DNA of 64,000 nt from Leptodactylus fallax. Lineage: Eukaryota; Chordata; Amphibia; Anura; Leptodactylidae. Where the stretch lies: positions 2,790,001 through 2,854,000 of the forward strand of contig CAMRHE010000205.1 in the NCBI GenBank assembly GCA_947044405.1, read 5' to 3'. Below, piece after piece: positions 26,384 to 36,664 of the stretch. A model generated the notes under the pieces. The model ran no database searches. It was not told where the DNA came from and was given only the letters and a program-made list of their open reading frames with translations. Within the stretch, counting starts at the first letter, position 1, and each line of letters begins with the position of its first letter. The translations under genes and the position numbers were made by a program.

Positions 26384-26960
26384 CTCCACGTTATCCTCCA
26401 GTATATCCCACAGATGCTTAATTGATTTAAGATCAGAGGAATTCGGAGGCCAAGTGGTAAATCACATTATCCTGCTGCAGGTGGTCCCTGTCATGAAGGT
26501 GATGTTCTTTGTCTACAACAATGCTTAGATAGGGGATAATTTACTTTGGTTGGGAAATCCCTTTAAGTAGGTGACTAGTGTCAAAATAACATCCACATGC
26601 CAGGTCACAAGGTTTTCAAGTAGAACATTTCCTAGACTTGATGACTTACCTTCTTCCCAATGCCAGTTGAAAGCCCTGCCATGAGAAGAAACAGAAGTGG
26701 CTGCAGGATGTCTTACAGATATTACTGAGCTGTTAGTGTCCCCTGTATCACTAGGGGTGACGGACTGTTGGATGTGATGGCTCCCCAGATCATTTGGACA
26801 GTTGGGAAAGTGTGTCACTCCACAGCCAAGGCAGGATAGAAGTGCTCATCACATTGTCTCCGTACTCCAACCTGACCGTATAACTAGCAGAATATGGATC
26901 TGTCGTAAAAGACAACACGGTTCCAGTCCATAGACGTCTAAGAAGTCCATAGAAGTTCAA
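26384..26960 (-). pseudogene. Decayed Tc1/mariner transposase, second family
   Basis: The minus strand reads, with stops and frameshifts, MDWNRVVFYDRSIFC, VQMIWGAITS, SPLVIQGTLTAQ and finally WPPNSSDLKSIKHLWDILE. These correspond in order to the first catalytic Asp block (FSDES degraded to FYDRS), the WG block and the SPDLNPIEHLWD block of Tc1/mariner transposases. The expected Glu is replaced by Lys. Several in-frame stops make it non-functional. The sequence is not close to the two intact elements in this window. Confidence 0.7.
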
Positions 26961-26994
26961 GTCACAACACTACAGCAAATGACAGTGGCTGGCT

Positions 26995-27220
26995 ATTGAT
27001 GATGGAACATATAATGGACGCCATTACGCGGACACCAAACTCTGTGTAATGGCGTCCATTATGTGTTCTGTCATCAATAGCCATTCACTGTCATTTGCTG
27101 ACTAGCAGCTCCCACAATTTCCTTCATTACACTCCCCTGTTTCTGTCTGTATCATCTGGAAATGATACAGACCGGGGAGTGTAATGAAGGAAATAGTGGG
27201 AGCTGCTAGTGCTTGTTGGT
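26995..27220. repeat. Two adjacent strong palindromes
   Basis: First palindrome, about 26994-27084: ctattgatgatggaacatat and aatggacgccattac pair with gtaatggcgtccatt and atgtgttctgtcatcaatag. Second, about 27105-27215: ctagcagctcccacaatttc and cttcattacactcccctgt pair with accggggagtgtaatgaagg and aaatagtgggagctgctag. Both arms are 35-45 bases with few mismatches around short loops. Probably ends of foldback elements; no transposase present. Confidence 0.75.
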
Positions 27221-30200
27221 GTATCAAAATGACCATCCTGCTTCTCTCAGACAAAAAGTATGCCCCCACCCTCAAAATCTGTCAACTTGAAAAATGTCTA
27301 CGAGTGAATCATTGAGACGTGTCTAGCAGTCAATGATCTCCTACACTACCCAAAAGTAGCCTATGCAAGCCTATATAAAGGGCAGCAGGGGAAGCGCTTG
27401 TACGCCCTCTTGTGGCAAGGCTCAGTGTCTAATCAGAGCACACCTGTAATAATTTACATTTCTGCCTGAGATATAACTACATGCCAAGTTTTGCAGCAAT
27501 CTGACTTTTATATTTGGGTGTGTTATTTTTTTTCGTCAGCGAGTGTGTGTTGCACCCCTTGACAGGTGCTGTGTCACCAAAATAAAGTTATCCCCTTCAC
27601 CTGGTAGTGGTGTGAACATTATTCTGACTGCATTCAAATCTAAAGGCGAAGTTGCCGAGTATCTAATGCAAAAGAAAAACTATTCAACTCCATGCACACT
27701 GCAAAAATCAGGGAAGACCAGGAAATGACTCTCAGCCGAATGTCACGTAACAATAAGATGATAGGAAATAATTCTGGTGCTCCCTTTTTTTTTTTTTTTG
27801 CGGATGTATTTTTGTCGTGCCATTTTTTTCTGTGCGCACAGTTTTTTTTTCAGATGCCAGACCTAGAGGATGGTGCATTTTAAAACAAGAAAAGGCTAAG
27901 GAAGCAAAAACACACCAGGTGATATGGGGAAAAGAAATACATGGCAAGACAGAAATACATGTTTGTAGGGCTATTCATAGTCAGTATCCTGTAATATCTG
28001 GATGCAGCATTTTTTTCAGTGAAGAATGAAAGTGTGCATTCACACGTAATGACATTTTGTCTTATTGCAGAGGGGAGAGGCTCCTACTGCAGCCAGTTGT
28101 CTTACAGCAAGACATTCCTATGAGATGGAAAGGGGTTTGGCTGATCTACTAGCTGACACATAAAACTTATGAAAAATGAGACACAATATGATCATTGGAA
28201 CCAAGCAGACTAAGGAAGAATTTTTTTTGGATGCCTTTTTCTATGTTTATGCTGTACTTATGCTCGGCTTGTATATGTCCAAGGATATCATCCATTCCCC
28301 CACTCTTTACTTCATACACCTTAGATCAGACTTGTCGCTGACTCTTTGGCCTCTAAATAAAACTAGCCTTCTTTCCCCATTACTGCCTGCATTAGTTGAC
28401 CAGGCACACTAAGGCCCCATACACACGACCGTGTATTATCACAAGCCCTGTGTATGGGGCAGTGAGCCTGGGGAAAAACTCAGGACAGTCCCATTCGTGT
28501 CTGTTTTATGGGCTCGCTGAGAGCAATGAATGAGGCTATGGAAGCACGGGCGGCGCACGGATGTCACCCGTGTACTATTCAACCACAAACCCAGCTCAAA
28601 GGCTGCTTTCACGTCATGACTTTTGTTTCAGATGGAATCAGTTTTTGGTGGAAACACAAAAAAAATCAGGGTTTTTTTCCATCCAAAAAAAAAAAAAATC
28701 ATTTTTTTTATTTTTTGTTGCATCCAGTAAAAGTACCGATTCCCTGTTTGAAACAAAAATTGTGGTGTGAAAGTAGCCTAAGTCTTACCTCCTTAGTCGC
28801 ATGTAAATGTAAGGCTCCATGCACACAACCAGGTGCTTTTTTCAGCGGCTAGGACACTGACCTATTATATTCTATGGCCCTATACACACTTCTGTGTATT
28901 ATCACATGTCTGTGTAGGGGACCGTGAGCCCAGAGCAAAATTCAGGGCAGATCCTTTACCTCTCCATTATGTGGCCCGGGCTCACTACATGAAATAAATT
29001 CACAGGTTGCTGTGACTGCAACACAATAATTGCAAAAAAAACTGTGAGCTTTGGAATTTTTGGGATCATTGTGAGTGACAACACAACCACATTCACTTGC
29101 ATTTGTTTTTTTATTTTATTTTATGTTTCTCTCCTTCCTATTACTGTAGCCCTCTGTAAAAACCAGGGTCACACATTGCGTTGCGTTTCTGCCATGGTTG
29201 CAGTTTGTGTCCACATCTTCCTCCATGGGAACCCCTACTGTAATTTTTTCATGTAGTTTTCTCCCATGTACTTTATTGTGGAAAAACCATGACCACTTAC
29301 CCAACTAATCTGTTCTCCACACATTGAGTTATAATAAATATGTTGAACCGAAAACAGGCTTGTAGGGATTGTTAAATTTCCCCCATTGCAGCCCCTAAAT
29401 CTATCATCTTAAAAATGGTGAGGAATTAAAACACATTTGAGAGCGTTGCTTAAAATCTCATACTTGAGACTGAATTATTTTCGGAGCAGTTGTTGAGCTT
29501 GAGATAAAGATCCTGCCATCGGGGACATCCTGAACTCTTCAGGGGAATGATGTCAAGTCCCTTTGTTTTTGCTGTGAGCAGTTCTGGATTTATAATGCAC
29601 ATAATAGTACATAAATGGTAACTAAGGCCTCATGCTCACAACAGAGTGCGAGCCGCCGGCCTTGATTGAACAGCACGGGTGGCGCACAGGGTCAGCGAGC
29701 ATGGCTGAAAAACTGGACAGGAATAGGATCTGCCCTGAGTTTTGCAGCATGGACTGTCAGCTCTCACACAGATCCATGGAAATCACAATCGTGTGCACGG
29801 GCCGATAGAAATGAATGGGTCAGTGTGCTGTCCGGGAAAAACCCTACGGCAGAAGGTGCCTAGAGCGGGCACCTTGGGCTCTGTTCACATAGAGGCGATG
29901 GAGACAATGATCTGATGTGTATAGATGCCTCTTTTGTTCCCACAGGAAAAATGGTCTTATTCCCTGCCCTCAATTAAAACAAAGATGGACGCTTGGCCGA
30001 ACAGATTGTGCATGTTTATGGCACAGTCAGGGGAAATAAATGTGGGCCATAAGTCCAGCCTCACATACAGTACACATCATTTTAAACCATTTCGTCAAAA
30101 AGTGGCCTGGCCTACCTCTTTAAGCTGCAGCTTAGGAAAATCGAATTATAGGGAGTCACTAATACAAAGCTCCAAATCCACTGCATAGACCTGGAATTAA

Positions 30201-30700
30201 AGCGGTTTCCCACTACTCACACAGGAAAGGGGATGATGGTTTGATCTATGACTGACCCCCAGTGATCACGAGAGTGGAGGTCTCAGGGTGCCTGTGAATG
30301 GAGTTGTGGGGCACATCTGTGGCCACCGCTCCTATAATTGCTATGAGCTTGTATAGGTTTACTATGTAATATGTGCCAATTTCTGATATCTGTTGTGCCA
30401 CGGGAGGCCTGATTCCCCACCTGTGAAATCCTGTCTGCGTCTTTAGCACATTTGCAAGTGAAAAAAATCGCAAATTATAGTGCAAATATGGTGCGACTTT
30501 TCTATACCATAAATCCTTTAATAACTCCCTCCCTATATCTTATTAGGAGACTCGGAGCTCTGACCTATATAAAAATATCTAAAATAATTAGTCACAGAAT
30601 TAGTAGAATGTCGTCTTATATCCGTTACTGATGGTATTTGCTGACCATATATTATATACACCCCATTGTACAAGTATAATTGGAGACTGATAGAAGTTCT
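27220..30700. other. atox1: Intron 2, 3' part: repeats, no exon seen
   Basis: Copies of the 'cacgggcggc' repeat lie at about 28405-28575 (gaagcacgggcggcgcacgg), 28805-28990 (partial) and 29630-29870 (inverted). T-rich and A-rich runs lie at 27785 and 28675-28720. Nothing with coding character was recognised. Confidence 0.5.
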
Positions 30701-30711
30701 TTCTCTTCTAG

Positions 30712-30839
30712 ATGTTCAGTATGAAATCGATCTGCCGAACAAGACGGTGGTGATCCAGTCTGATAATCATTCCGTGGACCAATTGCTGGAGACCCTGAAG
30801 AAGACTGGAAAAGAAGCCAGACACTTATGTACCAAGTAA
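30712..30839 (+). CDS. atox1: ATOX1 exon 3, C-terminal coding part with stop
   Basis: Acceptor ttctcttctag ends at 30711. The first two bases complete an Asp codon, then VQYEIDLPNKTVVIQSDNHS and VDQLLETLKKTGKEARHLCTK, with stop TAA at 30837-30839. The spliced protein is 68 residues, the same length as human ATOX1. Lys56, Lys57 and Lys60 of the conserved KKTGK turn are present. Relative to human there is one residue fewer before YEID and one more in the QSDNHS loop. Human Cys41 is replaced by Val, and a new Cys66 appears near the C-terminus. The exon continues as 3'UTR to a donor at 30858 (accgtaaga) or 30866 (acggtaaat). Confidence 0.96.
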
Positions 30840-30884
30840 TGTAGCATTGGAGGAACCGTAAGACGGTAAATATTTTATACCTGC

Positions 30885-31506
30885 TTAAAGGGGTGTTCTA
30901 ATACATTTTTATTATCCCGTGCAGAGACTTAAAATAATAAAAATGTACATAGTGACCTCTCTGATCGGCCAGGGATGCAGCGGAGACTCTCCTTTCAGGT
31001 CCCGGTCTTGGTTGATCTTCTGCCCACATGTGAGCTGGTCAGTGACTTAGTGCAGGACTGGACAATTAACCGAAACCTGAAGTCGGCTCAATTAGTCAAT
31101 GTGAACTTGGTCATATTGATTATTTTGCATCCATTCCATCCTGTCTCACGCTGCCACTGACTATAGGATATGTCGCTATACGATATCCATTCAGGATTGC
31201 TGACACGTGAACAAAATTCAGAGGCATATAAATAGGAAGCGTGGCATGTCAAAAGGGAGTGTCCTAAAATAATCATCCATTAATCGAGATAAAATATTTA
31301 ATTAATTGTGATTTCGGTGATAATCTCCCAGCCCTAACTGAGCGGTGATGACTCTCATTGGCTACTTCGCTCATGTGCAGACCAAAGGTCAGGGAGATTG
31401 TGAACCCGAACGGAGACTCTGCTGGATCCCCGGCCAAACATAGATGTGAATATGTATATTTTATTACTTTAAGGGGACAAAAAAATGTATTGGAACACCC
31501 CTTTAA
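30885..31506. repeat. TTAA foldback element with a nested repeat, in ATOX1 intron 3
   Basis: Left end TTAAAGGGGTGTTCTAATAC, right end TATTGGAACACCCCTTTAA. The inner arms (ggccagggatgcagcggaga / ctctgctggatccccggcc) also pair. Between them, about 31068-31336 carries a second copy of repeat 'A' from g3bp1 intron 1, inserted into the centre of the foldback. The element begins about 20-27 bases downstream of the exon 3 donor. Confidence 0.7.
31068..31336. repeat. Interspersed repeat 'A', copy 2, uninterrupted
   Basis: Shares atcctgtctcacgctgccac and aaaattcagaggcatataaa with the copy at 2280-2790 but lacks that copy's central insert. Ends near gataatctcccagccctaac. It lies inside the foldback 30885-31506. 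Family not recognised. Confidence 0.6.
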
Positions 31507-31654
31507 AAGTTACATGAGATGATGACTGCAAATAACATAGAAACTGCCTGATTTAGAGGCCCCTCTTGTTCCTCTCTTCTACCTGATGAAGGGGTCAGGC
31601 CAATTCCAAAACATGTATATGCAGAAAATTTGAGAGGTGCGCAAGACAATTAAA

Positions 31655-32015
31655 AATGTAAACATTTTTGCAAATATAAATAATTAAAAATTTTGCAGAG
31701 TTTTAATAATTTTCTCTAACTATCTTAATGGTGACAGTCTTTTGTATTGATCGGTTGCCAATGGATTCGACCTTGCAGGAACTTCCTATAGTCTGAAACC
31801 CAGCCGTGATTTCCTCTCACACATGTAGTGTCCCTGCCTGATATCCTGACCACAATAAGGAAATCATGGCTGGGTTTCTGAAAGTTCCTACATCCTTGGT
31901 CGTATACATCGATCGATCTAGAAAAAAGACTTTCACCACTAAGCTGGTTAGAGAAAATCTTTAAAACTCTGCAAGATTTTTAATTATTTATATTTACAAA
32001 AATGTTTGCTTTTTT
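31655..32015. repeat. Foldback element in ATOX1 3'UTR intron
   Basis: Left arm aatttttgcaaatataaata-like (aacatttttgcaaatataaa, attaaaaattttgcagagtt) is mirrored at the right end by aactctgcaagatttttaat and tatttatatttacaaaaatg. Inner arms pair ttcctatagtctgaaaccca with tgggtttctgaaagttccta. About 360 bases, non-coding. Confidence 0.7.
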
Positions 32016-32196
32016 AATGGTCTACAAACCTAAATCTGGTCATATTCATGGGAATACCCCTTAAAGCAAAGGATCAATACTGGACTAGGAAATCACTCTC
32101 ACTGTGTGGTAGGGTCAGGTCTGTGTTCATGGTCTATGTGTATACATGATGGAACAGCAGGGAATAGCCATAATACTGCACTATTGTATTAAGCGG

Positions 32197-32544
32197 CCTA
32201 AAGGGGTTTTCCTGGACTTTTTAATTGATGACCCATCCTTAGGATAGATCATTAATTCATGATCCATGGAGGAACAATCACAGTCATCCATCACGAGGCC
32301 TGGTAACATCTCAGCCCCATTCAAGTAAATGGGCTGAACTGCAATACCCTAGCACAGCCGTTACACAAATGTACAGCTCTGTGCTTGGCAAGTACTGAAG
32401 AGGCTGCAGCACTCACTCAGACGCTGCAGCCTCTTCAAACAGCTGATCGGCCAGGGGCCCCGGGTGTTGGTCCCATATGATGTTTAATTGATAACCTTTC
32501 CTAAGGATAGTCATCAATTAATAAGTCCTGAAAAACCCCTTTAA
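32197..32544. repeat. Foldback element in ATOX1 3'UTR intron
   Basis: Left end ctaaaggggttttcctggac with catccttaggatagatcatt; right end cctttcctaaggatagtcat with gtcctgaaaaacccctttaa. Terminal AAAGGGG/CCCCTTT resembles the TTAA foldback family, but the interior differs. Confidence 0.68.
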
Positions 32545-33156
32545 GCAGGCCATACATAATAAATGGGTATCAGCCAAACCTGCCGATTTTGACGGGTTCA
32601 TTGACTGTCTAATGTGTAGGGGGGTCTCCCAACTCTCCCCTGATTGCAGATGTGGTGGGGATAAGGATTGGGCAGTTGGAGTTTTTGGGCATTTTTATGC
32701 CACTCACTACCAGCGGAGTCTGAGAGCAGACTCTCTATCACAGTTCAGCATACATGCACCACCTGGCAGAGCCGAGCATGCACATGTACGGAGGCGTTAT
32801 CTAAAGTGGCCGGCTTGAATGTGGGCACAGTTTGTTGTATTTCGCATCCTTAAAAGATTCCAGTCTTTGAGGGGCTCGGCTTGCATCACAAGCTTTGGGC
32901 ACTTGGAGGCGAAACTACAATAATTAGATGTGGGCCTTAAATGGGCTGCCTAAGATAACTAAAAAGATAAATAAAAAAATAGTATTCGCCTGTAAAGCTT
33001 GCAGTATATACAGCCCACCACCAGGTGGCACTGTTGTCCTTTTGGAGTCCAGCTGTTCTCTTTACTCATGTATAGACTATTATGACAGCATGTACAATTT
33101 CATTTTTGTTTCTTTGTTGTCTATATTTTTATTGATCTATTTTTTTTCTCTTTCAG

Positions 33157-33430
33157 CTCTGAGAATGAACATCACCCTGCTAGATAAGATATTAACATCC
33201 CAGACGGTGAGGCAGGAGCCGGGGGAGCTGCTGCTATCTCCATTACTTGTATCCTATATCAGGGCTGTAGATCTTCTGATTATATTAGTGACATTGGGTC
33301 ATGCACAGTGGAAATGGATTTGCTGTTATAAGTGCCTCTGGTTTCTGACATTGCTTTCACAATGACTAAAATGTAAAAGATTCTGATAATGCCTGTTGTT
33401 TGTGCTAATAAAGTAATACAGTACAACATG
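33157..33430 (+). other. atox1: ATOX1 terminal 3'UTR exon
   Basis: A pyrimidine tract and acceptor (ttttttttctctttcag) end at 33156. The following sequence leads to an AATAAA signal at 33407-33412 with a GT-rich stretch (ctgctgtgtaagtg) downstream. Exon 3 carries two possible donors 18-26 bases after the stop codon, so a spliced 3'UTR would have its last junction close enough to the stop to avoid nonsense-mediated decay. Human ATOX1 also has a separate 3'UTR exon. The 145-codon ORF crossing this acceptor is taken as chance. Confidence 0.65.
33407..33412 (+). terminator. atox1: ATOX1 polyadenylation signal AATAAA
   Basis: A canonical hexamer in tgctAATAAAgtaa, with a GT-rich element about 25 bases further on. 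Cleavage is expected around 33425-33435. Confidence 0.65.
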
Positions 33431-33564
33431 ACTGCTGTGTAAGTGATATGGCGCTGAGCTGAGAATTTGGAGTGAATTCGGGAGATCGGACAGGGATTTT
33501 AGACTTGAGCAATGCTCATACAAAGTCAGATATAAAAGAGAACTCCACTTACATATTTAATAAG

Positions 33565-33902
33565 GTGAAATTCACACAGAGTTTTTTGGCAGTGGATTTT
33601 GACGCGTAATATGTCTTAAAATTTGCCTAAGAAAAACTCCTCCCATTCATTTCAATGGGAGTCAGTAGTGTTTTTTTTCCGCTAGTGGGAAAAAAAAAGC
33701 GACATGGCCTATCTTGCCACTGATTCCGCCCGCAGTGTCCGCGGCTCAAGACACGCTCCTGATTAGGCCCATTCATCCAGGCCTAATCAGGAGCGGGCTG
33801 CCGCAACGGAATGCTAATGCACTGCATCGGCATCCCATCGCAGCAGACCGCGGCGAAAATTCTGCTGGCGGAAAATTTTCCGCCATGTGAACATACCCTA
33901 AG
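33565..33902 (-). repeat. Interspersed foldback repeat 'B', copy 1 (inverted to copy 2)
   Basis: Contains ttccgctagtgggaaaaaaa, cgctcctgattaggcccatt, ggcctaatcaggagcggg and ggcggaaaattttccgcc. The same blocks occur in reverse order and complement at 36332-36664. It carries an internal hairpin around cctgattaggcc/ggcctaatcagg. Confidence 0.8.
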
Positions 33903-34235
33903 GCACCCTGGGATTGATGAAGGTTTCTATTCTAATGTAACTCCATATTAATTAGGGGTAATCTTCTATAGATATGGCCTAGTTGGGCATGTGGATGTAA
34001 TAGAGGACGGATAAGGCTATATTCACACAAGCACATCCATTTCTTAGCCTGTTGCAAAACGTACAATGTAAAATGGTCGTCAAAAAGGGAAGTTTTTCAC
34101 AACTGTTTTGCATCCATGGGACAGCCGCTTTCACAGATCCCTCACAGATTTGAGTCTATTAAGGGATCCGTGAAAGATCGATCATGTGAGTTGCCCCATT
34201 CACATGCATTGATCTTACCGTGGCCGTGTAATGGC

Positions 34236-34267
<32 letters not shown>

Positions 34268-34984
34268 TGTTGCCACACGGCTGTTAGTATCGTTCGTCTG
34301 ACTAGAGCATTATCCATCAAAAACTGATGAATCAGTCCGTTTTAACATCCGTTTTGCGTCCATTCCATATCAGTTTGTCCGATTTTGACCACTATGTGTC
34401 ATCTGTTGTGGTCTATTATTATTTTTTTTATTATTTTTTAAAAATTTTTACCCAACGGATACAACTTGGACCTCAATCAGTTTTTATTTCTGTTGGGAAT
34501 GGACCCATTGTTTTATATAAAAAAGACATAGAAAACTAGTCATTTTTTTCTTTCTGCCTGAGTAACACACTTCTTTTAGAAACGGCTAGGTAATGGACGT
34601 TAAAAAAAAAAAAAAAAAAAAAATCATATTTCTCACATGTGTGAATAAGGCAGAAGCCGCTCAGGACTCCTGACCATCAGCTAAAGTAGAGAGACCCTTT
34701 CAGTGGGTATCACTGCAGGGAATGTAATACTAGCTAGCTGGATACTGCTTGTCTGCTGGTGACTGGGGGTGCTGGCAGTGGACCCCTCCCATTGTGATTA
34801 ACTCATTGTAGAGCTTTTTCAGATTATTCTACCTTGTACTTCAAGCATGCCCAATCCTTTTTGCCATTGGGACCATGTCACATGACTGCCAAGGCTGGTT
34901 GTAGAGGACTCCTATCAGCTCCTGGAGTACAGCATAGGGGGCTGTACTCCTCCTGTAACTGGGGCTAATGTAGCAGCAAAAATA

Positions 34985-35460
34985 TTGGAAAGTTGAAATG
35001 CCCCCCTTCCCCATTATGACCTTCTGTGAGGGGGGTCACAATGTGTAAAATATATTTAAAAAAAAAAAAGAAATTTCAAAAACAAAAAGTGCCACTACCA
35101 CGCCCACATCACAGGTACTAGCACCACCTTCGGCGCCGCAACAATAATTGTCGCCTACATAAATATTGCAAAAATTGAGAGGGAAAACCATTTAAAACAT
35201 TTTTAACTAGCACTTTGCACTATTAAAAATAAACATGAAAAATGTGAAAAAAAAAAAATTAAAATAAAGAAAAAAAACCTGGAAAAAACATAAAATTAAA
35301 ACCCTATTTATCACTGAAAAAAGGTGCAAATTATTAGTTATTATTTGAATAACCCAAAGGAATAAAATGTTATTACCCTCAAAACCACATGTATGATAAA
35401 AAAAACAAGATGTGGCCTAAACCAGGGAAAAAGGCCAGGTCCTGAACTGGTTAAGTCCGG
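34985..35460. repeat. Interspersed repeat 'C', copy 1
   Basis: Blocks cactaccacgcccacatcac, attgtcgcctacataaa, ccctatttatcactgaaaaa, gaataacccaaaggaataaa and aaccagggaaaaaggccagg recur in the same order at 45595-46165. Here the region between cctacataaa and ccctatttatc is about 150 bases of A-rich sequence. A foldback-like repeat (35460-35775) follows on the right. Confidence 0.65.
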
Positions 35461-35775
35461 GGCCCCATGTAGCATAAACGCTTCGGTTAGGCCATGGCAT
35501 TTTACAGTCCCTGCAAAGCGAATCCCATCCACACATTGCGGAAAAATATGCGCAGAGGAAATGCTGCAATTTCCAAAACCGTTGCAGTTTTGGAAATCGC
35601 AGCATGTCAACTATACCTATGGAAATGCTGACGGTTTCCCTATGGGTATAATGAAAGCAGAAAGTCTGCAGAGGAAAACTTTGTGAAAAGCACTGCGAGA
35701 AAAACTGTGATACATTTCCGCCATGGTTTTTCCTGCAGCGCTTTTTCGCTGCAGCCCGCTACGTGGGGCCTTAGC
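35460..35775. repeat. Foldback repeat 'D', copy 1
   Basis: Starts ggggccccatgtagcataaa and ends ctacgtggggccttagccta. Internal inverted parts include tccaaaaccgttgcagtttt and ggaaatcgcagcatgtcaac. Related sequence occurs at 44880-45065 (catggggccctagcctaaag) and at 45745-46020. Confidence 0.6.
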
Positions 35776-36331
35776 CTAAAGGTCTTTTCCAGGATTTAGA
35801 TATTGATGTCCTGTCCTTAGGATACGTCACCAGTATCAGATCAGTGGAGGTCCAGCAATGAGCAACTCACTCATGAGCAGATAGCTGGAGTCACGGTGCT
35901 GTATATGGACCAGGAAGAAAGCTACATCCACTGTGACGTGACCATGCTAGGCTATGGCAGCCCATCTTCTATGGAAGGTGTCAGTGCCACATCAATCTGA
36001 TTTTATAGACCTATATGTATAGGGAATCAATATCTAATTCTGCTCCCAAATCCGCAGCAAATTCCTCCGTGTGAACACACCCTAAGGTTGACTTGGGAAA
36101 CTAAACCACCCAGAGGTCCTTATAGACCAGTGGTGTAGTGTCCCAAATCGCCCTGTTATAATTCCATCCATGTCCGCATTGTAAAAAAATAAACCTTATA
36201 CTTACCTAGAGAGAAGTAAATTGGGGATATGGAGGCAGGGTAGCACAGTGCACTAAGCTGTTTCTGCAACTTCTGGCTTGATGGTCGGGGTCATCCTGCT
36301 GCATATGACTGAGATGGGAATGCCCCTTTAA

Positions 36332-36664
36332 GGCTGTGTTCACACGGCGGAAAATTTTCCGCCCCCGGAGTTTTCGCCGCAGTCAGCCGCGACGGGATTC
36401 CGATGCCGTGCATCAGCATTCTGTCATGGCTAACCGCTCCTGATTAAGCCCGGATGAATGGGCCTAATCAGGAGCGCGGCTCGAGCCGCGGGCAGAATCC
36501 GCGGCAAGATAGGTCATGTTGCTTTTTTTTTCCGCTAGCGGAAAAAAGCCTCTAAAGGAAAAAAAAAACACTACTGACTAACATTGAAATGAATGGGAGG
36601 AGTTTTTTCAGGCGGATTCCGCGTCAAAACCCGCCGCCAAAAAACTCCGTGTGAAAACAGCCTA
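36332..36664 (+). repeat. Interspersed foldback repeat 'B', copy 2
   Basis: Reads ggcggaaaattttccgcc, ccgctcctgattaagcccgg, gggcctaatcaggagcg, ttccgctagcggaaaaaagc and aaactccgtgtgaaaacagc. This is the inverted complement of 33565-33902, so the pair forms a long interrupted inverted repeat with a 2.4-kb spacer. Confidence 0.8.

Larger units (their letters stand above)
22437..30711 (+). other. atox1: ATOX1 intron 2
   Basis: Bounded by gtaagc and ttctcttctag. It holds three mobile elements close together near its 5' end (foldback 22560-22890, TTAA foldback 22891-23308, Tc1 23381-24947), then repeats of a 'cacgggcggc' family (25060-25305, 28405-28575, 29630-29870), a (CA)n run (25565-25600), a decayed transposase (26384-26960) and two strong palindromes (26995-27220). 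No additional exon was recognised. Confidence 0.8.

Noticed and set aside
32928..33365. 145-codon ORF ending in the ATOX1 3'UTR exon
   Set aside because: It crosses the pyrimidine tract and acceptor at 33156 and has low-complexity hydrophobic composition, so it is a chance frame.
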